Assembly (NCBI GenBank): GCA_914767715.1
Contig: OU612071.1
Location: 18,906,948-18,970,947 of the forward strand
Direction of reading: 5' to 3'
Length of the DNA stretch: 64,000 nucleotides
Source: Membranipora membranacea
Lineage: Eukaryota; Bryozoa; Gymnolaemata; Cheilostomatida; Membraniporidae
Shown: piece after piece, positions 49,001 through 57,262 of the stretch
How positions within the stretch are numbered: position 1 is the stretch's first letter
Layout of the letters: each line of letters begins with the position of its first letter
Program-made: the position numbers and the translations under genes
The notes under the pieces: model-generated
What the model was told of the DNA's origin: nothing
The model's input: the letters and a program-made list of their open reading frames with translations, nothing else
The model's database searches: none

Positions 49001-49064
49001 CAATAAAAGGTTTTTATCACGAAATAATTTATTTATTTATTATTTATTTATTCATAAATTATAA
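18961..49064 (+). CDS. Gene A: FN3/sushi single-pass receptor, 16 exons
   Basis: The reconstructed exons are 18961-19022, 19269-19546, 21231-21398, 21515-21558, 21952-22180, 29135-29367, 29876-30056, 39753-39910, 41491-41644, 42126-42305, 42751-42909, 43155-43457, 44489-44677, 45011-45104, 45432-45661 and 48880-49064. All phases agree and the total is 2847 nt, about 948 residues. The order is signal peptide, an unrecognised N-terminal domain (~residues 20-113), FN3-like domains, sushi/CCP (~720-780), transmembrane helix (~782-810), and a short cytoplasmic tail with YGN[VM] repeats. No kinase or phosphatase domain follows. Role inferred: cell-surface binding protein that could recruit SH2 adaptors. 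A downstream relic keeps copies of exons 7 and 8 about 0.1 kb apart, supporting their joining across a 9.7-kb intron. Weak points are the exon 2 donor, the 44-nt exon 4 and the exact 3' end. Confidence 0.7.
19269..19546 (+). CDS. Gene A exon 2: novel N-terminal domain
   Basis: The acceptor is tgttttag. The exon encodes about 92 residues (start GYFIGGAKSFWYEYV, then QILQFYGRD, AIKIDKFGF, STELDRFGWF). It matches no family I recognise but resembles gene B exon 2. The strongest donor by consensus is AT|gtgagt at 19543, but it leaves phase 0, which would break exon 3. The donor GTGA|gtattt at 19547 gives phase 1 and reads on into TPKPPRNVVF, a typical FN3 start, so I chose it. Confidence 0.7.
21231..21398 (+). 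CDS. Gene A exon 3: FN3-like domain start
   Basis: The acceptor is tttttttcag and the donor GG|gtgagt, phase 1 to 1. It opens with PKPPRNVVFIQEEGLLEF, the proline-rich A strand of an FN3 fold, and ends SPYAGK with several cysteines. Confidence 0.75.
21515..21558 (+). CDS. Gene A exon 4: small linking exon (candidate)
   Basis: This 44-nt segment between ctatcag and gtagtc encodes ISHNLDVPYSAVDN. It is exactly what is needed to convert phase 1 from exon 3 to phase 0 for exon 5, which cannot be joined directly without a stop. It is supported by phase logic only. Confidence 0.5.
21952..22180 (+). CDS. Gene A exon 5: extracellular FN3-like segment
   Basis: The acceptor is caatatag and the donor GATG|gtaggt, phase 0 to 1. 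It reads LNVTEENAHLWSEFLPMD, then NKITCHVDRIPGATVTLAIE, then a tail VGIVKRD. The VTLAIE stretch looks like FN3 beta strands, and NVT is a potential N-glycosylation site. Confidence 0.75.
23762..24231. repeat. ~103-bp tandem repeat, left arm
   Basis: About 4.5 units share tacactaa, ggttaatatataatagc, gagggtcgcacca and gcgctcagcc. Outer and inner units differ, the outer ones having accgcgctc and the inner ones cttctgagaggttg. Confidence 0.85.
25197..25574. mobile_element. 378-bp TIR element with CTG duplication
   Basis: Perfect 19-bp inverted ends (CGTTTACATTAGGCCGTCT at 25197-25215) are flanked by CTG on both sides (25194-25196 and 25575-25577). The interior has further imperfect inverted repeats of gtctgagac type. 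It is nested in the 4.9-kb element. A 3-bp CWG-type duplication would suit a PIF/Harbinger-type MITE, but this is only suggestive. Confidence 0.8.
27020..27475. repeat. ~135-bp tandem repeat
   Basis: Three to four units share ttttcatgacgtcac-like, aaatgctgccgt and gtttttgtctgtttgtgagg segments, at about 27150, 27287 and 27420, with a weaker unit upstream. They lie inside the 4.9-kb element next to its right arm. Confidence 0.75.
27603..28180. repeat. ~103-bp tandem repeat, right arm
   Basis: About 5.6 units in inverted orientation to 23762-24231 share ggtgcgaccctctaa, ggctattatatatta and ttcgcctaaatattttca. The same gradient of unit subtypes is mirrored. Confidence 0.85.
28533..28848. mobile_element. 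316-bp TIR element (MITE-like)
   Basis: The 26-bp inverted ends (28533-28558 and 28823-28848) differ at one base; the core is cagctgggctttgcccagca. Weaker matches extend a further ~10 bp outward. Inner sequence also pairs around ggacactgaccattc and ggtcagtgtgaac. No coding potential is seen. Confidence 0.75.
29135..29367 (+). CDS. Gene A exon 6: extracellular segment
   Basis: The acceptor is ccattacag and the donor ATG|gtgaga, phase 1 to 0. It encodes HLNMIVAPAPLIDKAELL, then EDGLYTFKALLESEKK, then KIPCIVKEIREKIEYM. It has one or two cysteines and beta-strand-like spacing, probably an FN3-related half domain. A decayed copy lies at about 49170-49285. Confidence 0.75.
29876..30056 (+). CDS. 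Gene A exon 7: extracellular segment
   Basis: The acceptor is tctctacag and the donor GGAG|gtagat, phase 0 to 1. It encodes PITPTFDYKCFQIQIPAG, then HHIDFRAMAEIKGKPNK, ending YIYYGG. It probably completes the domain begun in exon 6. The relic at about 49497-49560 copies its start but has a dead acceptor. Confidence 0.75.
32622..32666 (+). CDS. Candidate alternative exon of gene A
   Basis: This 45-nt segment between tccttttag and a strong donor gtacgt is phase 1 to 1 and reads MRIPLEDPEMYSPT. It fits exon 7 in phase and the next candidate exon at 33017. It is too short for proof. Confidence 0.35.
33017..33111 (+). CDS. Candidate alternative terminal exon of gene A
   Basis: After tatattatag the phase-1 frame reads HKDKSPMLLTQADLRDQN, then TRPALTLDLW and a TAA stop, with AATAAA at 33110-33115 overlapping the stop. 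Joined to exon 7 through 32622-32666 it would give a shorter product without sushi or transmembrane parts. It could instead belong to another gene. Confidence 0.35.
33641..34292. repeat. ~280-bp tandem repeat, 2.3 units
   Basis: Unit starts at about 33641, 33915 and 34202 share atcagcagcgtagacagaa, gtgatcggacaactata and gtatacgtttctgatctc. The third unit stops after the ggacaactata block. Confidence 0.8.
34340..36040 (+). repeat. Triplicated ~0.65-0.73-kb unit with exon-like cores
   Basis: Three units each carry a ~90-bp core between tttttcag-like and ggtaag-like signals (34379-34468, 35018-35100, 35745-35832), then ccctgccacagat and a ctggac...cag block. The cores are conserved in length and edges but have stops in most frames, so they may be noncoding exons or decayed exons. 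Confidence 0.7.
37080..37385 (-). mobile_element. tRNA-derived SINE, minus strand
   Basis: The reverse complement has the B-box CGGTTCGAGACC (about 37325-37336) and a body ending in the same gaggctataacttcctcaa-type block as 9930-10190. It sits head to head with the next SINE. Confidence 0.75.
37386..37735 (+). mobile_element. tRNA-derived SINE, plus strand
   Basis: The A-box TGGTCCAAGTGG (37393-37404) and exact B-box GGTTCGATTCC (37444-37454) are 39 nt apart, as in tRNA genes. The body carries the family block gaggccataacttcctcaa near 37622. The tails of this copy and its inverted neighbour are complementary over more than 150 bp. Confidence 0.8.
39753..39910 (+). CDS. Gene A exon 8: FN3 domain, first half
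   Basis: The acceptor is cctcttgcag and the donor AGA|gtaagt, phase 1 to 0. It encodes PLPPKYLEIVVVGNTPNETQ, then LNISWGIRSKQYV, with the FN3 proline start and core tryptophan, and NET and NIS glycosylation sequons. A relic copy is at 49679-49840. Confidence 0.8.
39905..40052 (+). repeat. ~35-bp repeat carrying splice-donor-like sequence
   Basis: Starting at the exon 8 donor (agagtaagtctgccct), the intron repeats cgcaataagtctgcc, cccagtcagtctgccct, acagtaagtctgtccc and acagtaactctgccct, separated by cctcccacctcgtac-like spacers. Confidence 0.8.
41491..41644 (+). CDS. Gene A exon 9: FN3 domain, second half
   Basis: The acceptor is tatttttcag and the donor CTCG|gtaagt, phase 0 to 1. It encodes WRSDADSTSMTANDIKVG, then KYKCSARFKLFNYKGERL, with the strand F tyrosine pattern of FN3 (NKYKCSARF). 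It is not the longest frame here, because other frames are also open. Confidence 0.75.
41747..42050 (+). repeat. 8-bp minisatellite (GGTACTCN)n
   Basis: About 38 variant copies of ggtactca, ggtactcg, ggtacttg and ggtacacg run through intron 9. The resulting 83-codon open frame on the plus strand is a repeat artefact. Confidence 0.9.
42126..42305 (+). CDS. Gene A exon 10: FN3-like, first half
   Basis: The acceptor is ttcatacag and the donor CCAC|gtgagt, phase 1 to 1. It encodes PSQERYFSVSATNLAGRVRD, then NLELVAYYRNVNITID, with an NIT sequon. Confidence 0.75.
42751..42909 (+). CDS. Gene A exon 11: FN3-like, second half
   Basis: The acceptor is ctttctttcag and the donor ATAG|gtgagc, phase 1 to 1. 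It encodes HGSQINTTHTNVSADLPP, then TGLKYRFNMVINGYFG, where LKYRFNMVI matches the FN3 F strand. It is not visible in a start-codon-based ORF scan. Confidence 0.75.
43155..43457 (+). CDS. Gene A exon 12: complete FN3 domain
   Basis: The acceptor is tcattgcag and the donor CCCT|gtaagt, phase 1 to 1, so the whole ~100-residue domain is one shuffle-ready exon. It encodes APSAPYGVVAIQDVNKPVV, then RLMWALDPH (core tryptophan), and DIYTVTMISMSGPLTSSES, the F and G strands. Confidence 0.85.
44489..44677 (+). CDS. Gene A exon 13: sushi/CCP domain
   Basis: The acceptor is ttctgaag and the donor ATAC|gtaagt, phase 1 to 1. Four cysteines fall in the CCP pattern: LCEHPQEVHG, YTLQCLDGYVPPVGG, IWECDDEAW and GDDCVI. 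The GY and W positions of the family are present. Confidence 0.85.
45011..45104 (+). CDS. Gene A exon 14: transmembrane segment
   Basis: The acceptor is attattacag and the donor GCAC|gtaagt, phase 1 to 2. It encodes VVASSSSVLVAVGLGVAT followed by VLLLIIGLSVACT, a single hydrophobic helix of about 24 residues, followed in exon 15 by basic KISRGK as a stop-transfer. Confidence 0.85.
45432..45661 (+). CDS. Gene A exon 15: cytoplasmic tail with YGN[VM] repeats
   Basis: The acceptor is gttcctgcag and the donor CAAG|gtaagg, phase 2 to 1. After KISRGKQIAVQTPNAVV it carries a 7-residue (21-bp) repeat, consensus GNVQPSY, six times. This gives four YGNV/YGNM tetrapeptides and one FGNV. Y-x-N-x is the Grb2-type SH2 binding pattern. 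The minus-strand open frame across this repeat is a shadow. Confidence 0.8.
46738..47560 (-). mobile_element. 5'-truncated non-LTR retrotransposon, antisense in gene A
   Basis: A 182-codon minus-strand frame (46997-47545) encodes the thumb and C-terminal part of a LINE reverse transcriptase: LAKLWYIGLIRSNLEYSSPV, then FLKIENRCLKIIDY, then FRLFKENFRFALANFGAQ and FNELPNHVKLSQSLATFKN. The 3' untranslated part runs to an (AT)n tract near 46740. The frame is intact over this length, so the insertion is fairly recent, but the catalytic part is missing. Confidence 0.75.
48385..48735 (+). repeat. ~146-bp degenerate tandem repeat
   Basis: About 2.4 units share ctctatattgat, gtagcaggttcgttt-like and ccacctcagg-like blocks, followed by ggtaccatatta. 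Confidence 0.65.
48880..49064 (+). CDS. Gene A exon 16: last exon (3' end uncertain)
   Basis: The acceptor is ctctttttcag. Phase 1 reads VKEDHRSPENLPRRIRQRRL, then through a TA-repeat (YIYIYI) to a stop at 49062-49064. An AATAAA at 49002-49007 lies inside this frame, and ATA|gtatac at about 48970 could be a donor, so the real C terminus may be shorter or lie on another exon. Confidence 0.5.
49002..49007 (+). terminator. Possible poly(A) signal of gene A
   Basis: AATAAA is followed by an AT-rich tract with TTTATTTATT motifs. It conflicts with the downstream in-frame stop, so its use is uncertain. Confidence 0.35.
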
Positions 49065-49169
49065 AAATTTGATTTAGCTGACCACAAGGGTTCCAATTCC
49101 TATAATAAGTAACCTAAAAAGTATGCGGAACATATATTTTCCTGAAAAGTGGATAACCAGAGCAAAGAC

Positions 49170-49850
49170 TGAATACTGTAGTATTAGGCAAGTCTATTGT
49201 TGAACAGAAACCTCAACACGTTGGAACAATTCCCTGCAAAGTGCAGGAAATCAGAGCAAAGACTGAATACACGGTGTTCTATCTCGGCGAAATAAACAAA
49301 AGGTTTTTGAAATGCCCTAGTCACAAGTCTACCTGCATCATACAAATATCACAATAAAACAACTTTCCAATTAGGCTTACAAGTTTCCAAGCGACTATCG
49401 CTTGACTAAATGATGTTGTATTAACTTTTATGCATATTCTAAGAAAATCCCAAAAGATTCAGAAAAAGTTTAAAATAATCTTTCTCTACATTGCTATCAA
49501 CAATTAATACTTAATTACAGTTTTTCCAGGTTTAGATACCGGCAGGCGTGCCACATCACTTACATTACATATTACTTGCATTATAATAATTATTTATTAT
49601 CTTGCAATTATATTATTATTCATATTATTGTATGTAAATTTTATATTATTTTAAATATGTTAGTTTTGCCTCTTGCAGACCCACTTCCTCCAAGAAACCT
49701 GAAAATAATAGTTCACCATTCCCTTAGTTAGACAAAACTTGCATTCAGCCGGAGCGAAAGATCCAAACAGCATACAGAATTTACAGAGACCATGTGTAGA
49801 ATTATTCATGGCTTACCTTCAAGCTTGTACGCAGTAGGTCTGCCTAAAAA
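49170..49850 (+). pseudogene. Decayed duplicate of gene A exons 6-8
   Basis: Three blocks follow the order of gene A. Block 1 (about 49185-49285) has gttggaacaattccctgcaa and gaaatcagagcaaagactga-like text matching exon 6 and part of intron 6. Block 2 (49497-49560) has aataatctttctctaca, then accggcaggcgtgccacat, matching exon 7. Block 3 (49650-49840) has tgcctcttgcagacccactt and then a degraded exon 8 up to gcagtaggtctgcc. The exon 7 acceptor cag is now cat, and frames are broken. Introns are short here compared with gene A. Confidence 0.85.
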
Positions 49851-52800
49851 CCAATATTAATAAAAAATTCAATGAAATATGCTATTGGCTAGTTGTTCAC
49901 CCCTAGCATTATGTAATATACGGCGTAATACAGATGACAAATAGTAAACATAAACAACTTTTTTGTGTGCTGCTTCTATGCAGTTGCAAACGCGACGTAA
50001 TGCCTCTCCTGTTCTCTGCCTCCAGCAGCCTAGTCCGGGTTGCTTTCAGGTTTCCCGATGAGCAGTGTTTGGATGTTATTGTGTATTCACAGACCCCTAC
50101 AAGTAACAATGAATGGCAGTCATGATATAAATATTATTATTATTTGTGGTCACTCTTCAGATTTATAGGATCTAAGTGATGGATAGAGGCCACCCTCCAC
50201 CCTTCCAGGTGCGCTAATTAGCCCCATCATCCAAACCATTTTGGGATAGTGAGATGGCACAATAGTTTGGCGCGGTTGCTATCCACTGCCGGGCAGTTGA
50301 TGCAGCAGCAGTTGATGGCTAGAGTCCCACCAGGGGAGCTTTCAAAGAATGATTCTTCCATGCCTTCAGAATTAAATGATATTTTTGCAACCGTGTATTG
50401 TGAAGGCTACATGACAGTGATATTATTCTTTCCTATATCAATGCAGCGCACACCAACAGACTAAGGGAACCAGAAGGATCTTATGCACCAAATCTGCCAT
50501 GAATTGAAGGAATACAAAAGTTCTAGACTTTTTGGGCTAACCATTGGGTTAATCCAGGCTTTATCTCCTCTGCAGAAAGCGGACACAGAAGAGCAGAGGA
50601 GGTATGGGAATGAGACATGTGCAACAAATGATGAATGATTTCATCAAAGCATGCCTTATAATACACTAACCTGAGATTTGTAGACAGTGGCACACTCAGC
50701 AGAACGAGCATAACACACAACATTGCTAGAAGATTCAGCTAAGGGCTTGAGTAGGGATTTCATATTGCATCGTGATCTTATTTTATGAACCTGTTGATCG
50801 AGTATTGATTGAGATTCCCTGGCGATGATGAAATGATTGAAATGATTAAGATCGATTCTTACTTCTTTTTTTCATAACATTTGACTGGTCACTCAGTGTT
50901 TCTAAGACACAATCAATCACCTCATGGTTTTACGAAATGTAGATACTTTGATTGACTTGCACTGTTGGTTAAATAGTAGGGCTTCTACTAGGATCCCCCT
51001 TAAGTTCAACAAGACAAACCATTCATCATGATACATGAGTCAGCACAATCACAGGCTATGACCAGTTCAAGTCACACATGTCTAAAATATCTAATTTGTT
51101 TCAGCAAAAGCAAGTCACCAGCTATAACAATGATTATTATATGTGATTTCTCTCTCAATATGGCATGAAATGATAATAATGCTAGTGATTGGCTGCGATA
51201 TAAACATCAACAAATTTCATAGAGGTTTTCTCATTGATAACATAGTCGCAGCTGCAAGCTATTTAAATGTTTTTTTTTCTGTCTGGAAAGCATGCTTCCG
51301 GCGATCATAAAGTTCTGATCATTTTATATTTTCATCTGCCCTGCTCTCCCCTTGCATAACACCAGTTATCAATGCTCTGAGCGAATCTATGTACAAACAG
51401 TATGTTATTTGAAAATGCTTTTACAGTTTCATGAAAGATTTTTTAAAGAATATTAACCCGTGAAGAAAAACTAACTAACTTAAACTAACCTTTCAGTATC
51501 ATCTAACAAAAAGGTGCATAACACAGAAACAGATACTTTTGGTTATTAATGGAATCAACAAAAAGTTGCCATCAAGGAACCGGTGCTATACAATCATATA
51601 CGGTAATTTAAGAGCATTTATTAGCCAGAAAGAAACTTAGTTTTCATTTACGTTCAGATGAAATACACTCAGCCCATTTACTGTCTAGGCATCACCGGAA
51701 AATCAAAAAGTCTTGCTAAAATATTTATTTTTACTGTATCACAACTTAACATGATAAAAGCACACAGCCCTACTTCGATCATCTCATGGGTTGGCAAAGT
51801 AAGCAACCTGATTTTGCTATGATCCCACCATTTCCCAATTATCTAGAGCCTTTAATTTTAGCTGTAATAACATTGTATTGTTTGAGTAATTCCTATTGAA
51901 ATGACAAATTATCATTATGCCTAAATGGTTGCCCGCAATATCATAGACCCATACAGATCGCAAACCATTGAATGTTTAGTAAACATCGAGTGTATCAATT
52001 AGTTGGGTTGAGTGTACAGGTTGGGTGGCTACATTTATATCATAGAAAGGATCTAAAGCTTGGATCAGAGTGGTCAAGTGGAGGCAATAAATCATTATGA
52101 TCCACTATGATCCCAATTTTAAGACTTTGCAGCAGTTTTGCTGCAATTAGGTTCACAGGCTGCATTATCCCATATGCCTCAATGACTTTTCAGACTGAGA
52201 TATTTAAAACAAAACATGGCCTAGTAAGACTGTCACTTTGAAGAAAATTTACAGTTACAGAAAGTTTAAGTAATAAGGAGTGAAGGATAAGTGTTATTTC
52301 CTGTTCTACTTCTCTCTTCTTGCACGACTTTGCTTTACACCCAAGTTACTTTCTGCACAGTGTAATTAAATCAGATTGTAATCCAACTGAGCCATGAAGC
52401 CTTAATGTGTTAGTAATTGAGCATATACACAAATGGATTAAAGACTGTTCTGTTTTGTTTTGTTTGCAAAGTTCCGACATGCTTTAACAACTGAGAACAT
52501 ACACAGCATTACGTCATAGTATGTGATGAGCATAATAGCGATGAATAAGGAAGAAGCATGGCTATGAAATATTTAGTGAGCAGTGACATTGAAAAATGTT
52601 TGCTTTTATCTAGCAAGCTGTGGTATGATATTTTAAGATTGCAGGGTGCTCCCATAATTGAACTAAGATACCAATGTTCTTGGCCAAATAGGAATTAAAA
52701 AGTCTTTCTACGCAGTGTTGATGTTGCCTTGATGCCGGCCAAGAATGATATTGTGGTGAGACTGCTTCAAAGAGTAAAGGGATACTATTTGTAGTCATAA

Positions 52801-53473
52801 CAATAATAAAGTATAATATATTAACGATAATAAGTGGTCAATTCATCTCTATGATAATGATGATATAAAATGCCAAGTAATAGCTGAAAGGGTTGTAATA
52901 CCTCCTGATATAATTTTATATTGACGCTCCCATCGCTTAAAGTGGAATGAGACAGAGGGGGTGCACGGGGATTAATCATAATTAGTTTTTGCTATTGACA
53001 AGCAAAACCATTGGATTATGAGTGTAATAGCACGCCTAGTTTCGCCTCTTTTAGCTCAGTCCACGTGGCATTTCAGTTTTGCAGAAATCGAGCTTGCATG
53101 TTTCAAGTGTTTTCTCAAGTGCTCAAGTGTGTTATGAAAGAAATCGAGCAACACCTGTGCCCTTGCAGCTTTGCATCCGACTGCAATGTTTATGTGATGT
53201 TGAAAGGAAGCAACACTCCACATCAGCTGATGAAAACATTTGACTTTGTGTACAAAAAAGGATTATTTGTATCCTGCTATTCCACTGTATAACAGGGCCA
53301 TAAATTAGAAAAGATGGTAGGGGAGGCAAAGGTCCGAGGCCAGTCCAATGCATCACCAGTAACCTCCTCCCCGAGAAATTTCAGCTATGTAATATGCAAC
53401 AGGAAATCACAGAGGAGCTGATTCTGACATGGATTATTGAATTAGAGTGTTTTTAGGCCACTGTATTTAGCTT

Positions 53474-53508
53474 TCTAGGGGAGGCAGTGCCTTTCTGCCT
53501 CACCTAGA
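53474..53508. repeat. Short hairpin, 14-bp arms
   Basis: TCTAGGGGAGGCAG pairs with CTGCCTCACCTAGA (13 of 14) around a 7-base loop. Confidence 0.7.
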
Positions 53509-56500
53509 ACTAAGGTCCTGTACAATAAATAGTGTAAACTAATTCCAACTATCGTAGTGGTATAATTGCAATAATGTTTGACACAATGATAATAAAAATA
53601 ATCTTGCAGAAATGAAAGTGCATTAGAGAGATGGTGCTGCATTACCTTCCTCTAGAAAAAACTTGTTACGGAAAAATTTGTGGTACAGATTTTTTATGGT
53701 ATGCGTTACATTAGAGGCCCATGGGCAGATGAAGATAAATGCAAAAGATGGAGGATGTCCGTGGTAAAGGGAAAATCCAAAGGGAAATCATGTCGACTGT
53801 GGTGTGAAAGTGTGAGTTTTGCCGAAAAGGTCACTTTGTTTGGCCAGTTGCACTATCACCACAGAGAAAAGTTGAACCGCACTTTCTCGCATTGTTCAAA
53901 ATTTTGGTGTACGATATATTCATTATGGTCGCATCTGAAATTCAGGAATTTCTAGTTGTTGCTCTATTGCAGCGGATGGGAATTCCCCGCTACACGTAAC
54001 ATTCATGGAAAAGACAGGTCAAAAAAAAGGTTGCATAAAAATTGTTGCGGCTAATTGGTATACTCCCAAAAAAAATAGCCAATCTCGAGAAAAATGTTTG
54101 GTGATGCATGCCCTAATCCTCCATATGTCCGGTATACATAGATGACAATGTGCGAGAACCAAAATGACTAGCCCTAAACCCAATGACCTTTGTCAGGACC
54201 ACCAATTATAAATGAAGTGATTGTTTATTTATGTCACATCATGAAAAACATACATGACATCATCATACTCGTGTTTAATCGAATCCTTTATACTGTATCA
54301 TACTAATCTCTTAGATGAGATACATAGAGTTTTGGTCATTACAACCCTCACAAATTCCCAAAATGATCGTGAATAGTGTTTATTTGTGGCCGCTTGTCTG
54401 CAACATCAATGCAAAATACTGTATCAACAGTGCCCTTGGATAAAGCCCATATAGCTATTTTATCCCATCTCATGTAAACTTGATCGTAGGATTTTAATAG
54501 CATATAATTAATATAATATAATATAATTAATGACAGCAACCGTAACTAGGGACTTGAAAAAATTCTAGGCACTATATAAATCTATCAATCGAATTTCAAA
54601 ATCGACCAATAAGAACCAGTAAAATGTGGGGCGGGTAATTTGAAATCTCTGCAGCTGTGCAATTTTGAGTCAAAGCTGATGCATTTTCACCACTTTCTAA
54701 GGAGATTTTTGGAATAAGATTTATATTGGGATGTGTGTATGGAAAATCTGCATCAGGCCGCGCAATTTTATCTCAATAAAGTCAAGACTGCTCATCATAT
54801 TCCCAAAAAGCAGGAGGAATTTGAATGCTGCTAACCCCATTTGAATTTGATATGGCTGGGTGATCGCTTTACATTGACTGGCCCTTTTATACCGGTCGAG
54901 GTACTTTAAACCTTTCCCTTCTTCTAGAGTAGAGAAGGGGCAACTCCTAATGAAGACCGACTTGGTAGAACCTTGTGCTGTAGCTGTCAGAATTCAGCAG
55001 AGGAATTAACTCAAATATCTCAATGAAAGTGTGAGAAGAGACAACTGCTGGCTGGTGCCACCATAAAGGTGAGCTGACAGTAAGTGAAGTGCCAGAAGCG
55101 TTAAACATGTCTGCTCAAATTTGCCCGCAGTTCGGTCTTCCCATTCTACTATTGAGCCGGAAGCCGCTCAATACCCTATAAACAGGCAAATTGGATCATG
55201 CATGATCTAGGTTGCGGTGGCAAAATACTACTATGTTATTGCAATACCTGTTTGTGTTCACATATTTATTCTGGATTCATATGACCTGTTGATGTTAAAT
55301 GTTACCCTCAACGCTCCCCCTTCCCTCCATCAGGCAAAACAATCAGTGTCAGGCAAAAACAAAATCTATGAATGGACATTTCTATGTTTTTATTGCAGCA
55401 CTTCGGAGTAGTTTTGAAAGGCTAAATAGTTTAATCAATGACTGCATAACCAGATTACCATTTGCAAACTAGAGATGCGCTGGGATACAATTTTACAGTT
55501 TTTTCTTCCTGTGCCAACAGATGTTTTGAGAATTCAGCTTTCATGAGATATCTTGACAGTTTTGACTCTGGATATGTAATTTAGATGAGATCTTTAAAAT
55601 AGAATTATATGTATTCCTTAGAATTTGATGACCATGCATTTGTGGTTGGCTTATCTTATCGTATCACAGCCTGGCACACACTGTGCAGGACATGCCACAA
55701 TATCAAAATAAGTGATGCTGTCATAAATAGATCTTTTATTGCACAATCAGCTGTTTCTGGAAAATGTTGGCAGACCATCGCTAGTGCTAGCTAGAAATGA
55801 ATTATTTGACAATATAGCTATTAAATCAGCTGTGGAGTTTTAGTTTCAGTGAGTCGTTAATATATTAGCTGTGCTGCTATGATGGATGTCAAATTAAATG
55901 TCTGTAGCAGTCATTAGAAGTTTGCCTGCAAACTTCTGATACTGCGCCAAATATTGTAATGAATGCAAATCAAGGCATGAGCAAGAATGATTTAATGCCC
56001 TTGGGTATCTGATGATCAGCTGATCCTGACAAATTGAAGACCATGAATGAAAATGGTATAACACAGGCAATTTTGTCAGCTGTGGAATTATTGCTCCATT
56101 GAACAGGAAGTATTAATAACTGTTTGGGAAGCTTCCAAATTTCACAATCACCGAAATATTGTGCAGGGCTGGTGGCTGTCCACTGTAAAAACTTGCATCA
56201 ACAGAATGAAAGGATGGCGGAGGCTTACAGGATGCTAAATATAGAAGCAGGCTATTTATTCTGCAGTGCTCAAGCTTGCTGATGGTAACAGACAAATCTG
56301 GGGAAAACATGTCTGTTAATCAACTCACCTATCTGTTGCGCAAGACATATTTTTGAACCGTGATTTATCCATTCTCCCCTCCCAAAAGAAAGATTCTACC
56401 AGCGCTAATGGGTTATTAATTGTTGAGACTGTGGTTGCAGACGTTGCTAAATAATTAACAGTGGTCACTACACTCATTTGGATCGAGAGAAGCGATTTCA

Positions 56501-56791
56501 TTTTCCTCCTTTTTCTGTTTCCATAGTAGTCCACGTTTTAGCTTTGTCATGCTCTTCCTATGATGTAGGCATTGTCACTAATAGAACAGCTCACCAACAT
56601 AGAGATCTAAGTAGCTGTCAACAAGTGAAGCAAAGATCTAATGAACAGAATGGGTTGTCACTTTTCTATATATTCTATAAATAAGCTAAAATCGATGCAC
56701 AGCAATATGTATTTATGATGATTAAAGCTGATTTGTAGTAGATGCTGATATTGAGACAATCGTTAACTGATAACAACAATAAAAGCCAGTT

Positions 56792-57034
56792 AAAGTCTTC
56801 GGAAGGACCACAGCAATAAATAGTCTGGCAGCTAGTTCTGCACTTATTAGGTTGGCACAGCACTAGGGCGCATAAATACCTCATAGCTCTTAGATGAAAA
56901 AGGAGGAAAATCCCTAACACTACACATAATTTTTACCCAGAAGTGCTCTGAATTTTCTAAATGATCAAATATTGCATAATTGTTGCAGAACTAGCTGCCA
57001 GACTATATATTGCTGTGGTCCTTCCTTAGTCTTT
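56792..57034. repeat. 51-bp inverted repeat with 141-bp loop
   Basis: Arms 56792-56842 and 56984-57034 match at 47 of 51 positions, including ggaaggaccacagcaat and agtctggcagctagttctgc. It may be a small foldback element. Confidence 0.8.
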
Positions 57035-57172
57035 AAATGACCTGATAAAGTTTGTAGAAATCAGGATTTAAATATCAATTTGTCAACATGCCAGAATTTT
57101 GATTAATTTGACAGGAAAAGTGATATCAACACAGAACAATAACCCTGAGTTTTTATATACCTAGTCTAAGTT

Positions 57173-57262
57173 CTCAGAAAGCAGCTATGCAAGTTAGTCG
57201 CATTACACTATCAATCACTCATGATAATGTTTTACCGCTAACTTGCATTGCAGCTGTCTGAG
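57173..57262. repeat. 90-nt hairpin with 25-base arms
   Basis: The arm ctcagaaagcagctatgcaa (57173 onward, ending gttag at 57197) pairs with ctaacttgcattgcagctgt (57238 onward, ending ctgag at 57262) at most positions around a 40-nt loop. The size is like a microRNA precursor, but there is no further support. Confidence 0.45.

Noticed and set aside
53680-53955. 91-codon open frame rich in lysine and tryptophan
   Set aside because: No family match recognised and no supporting gene context.
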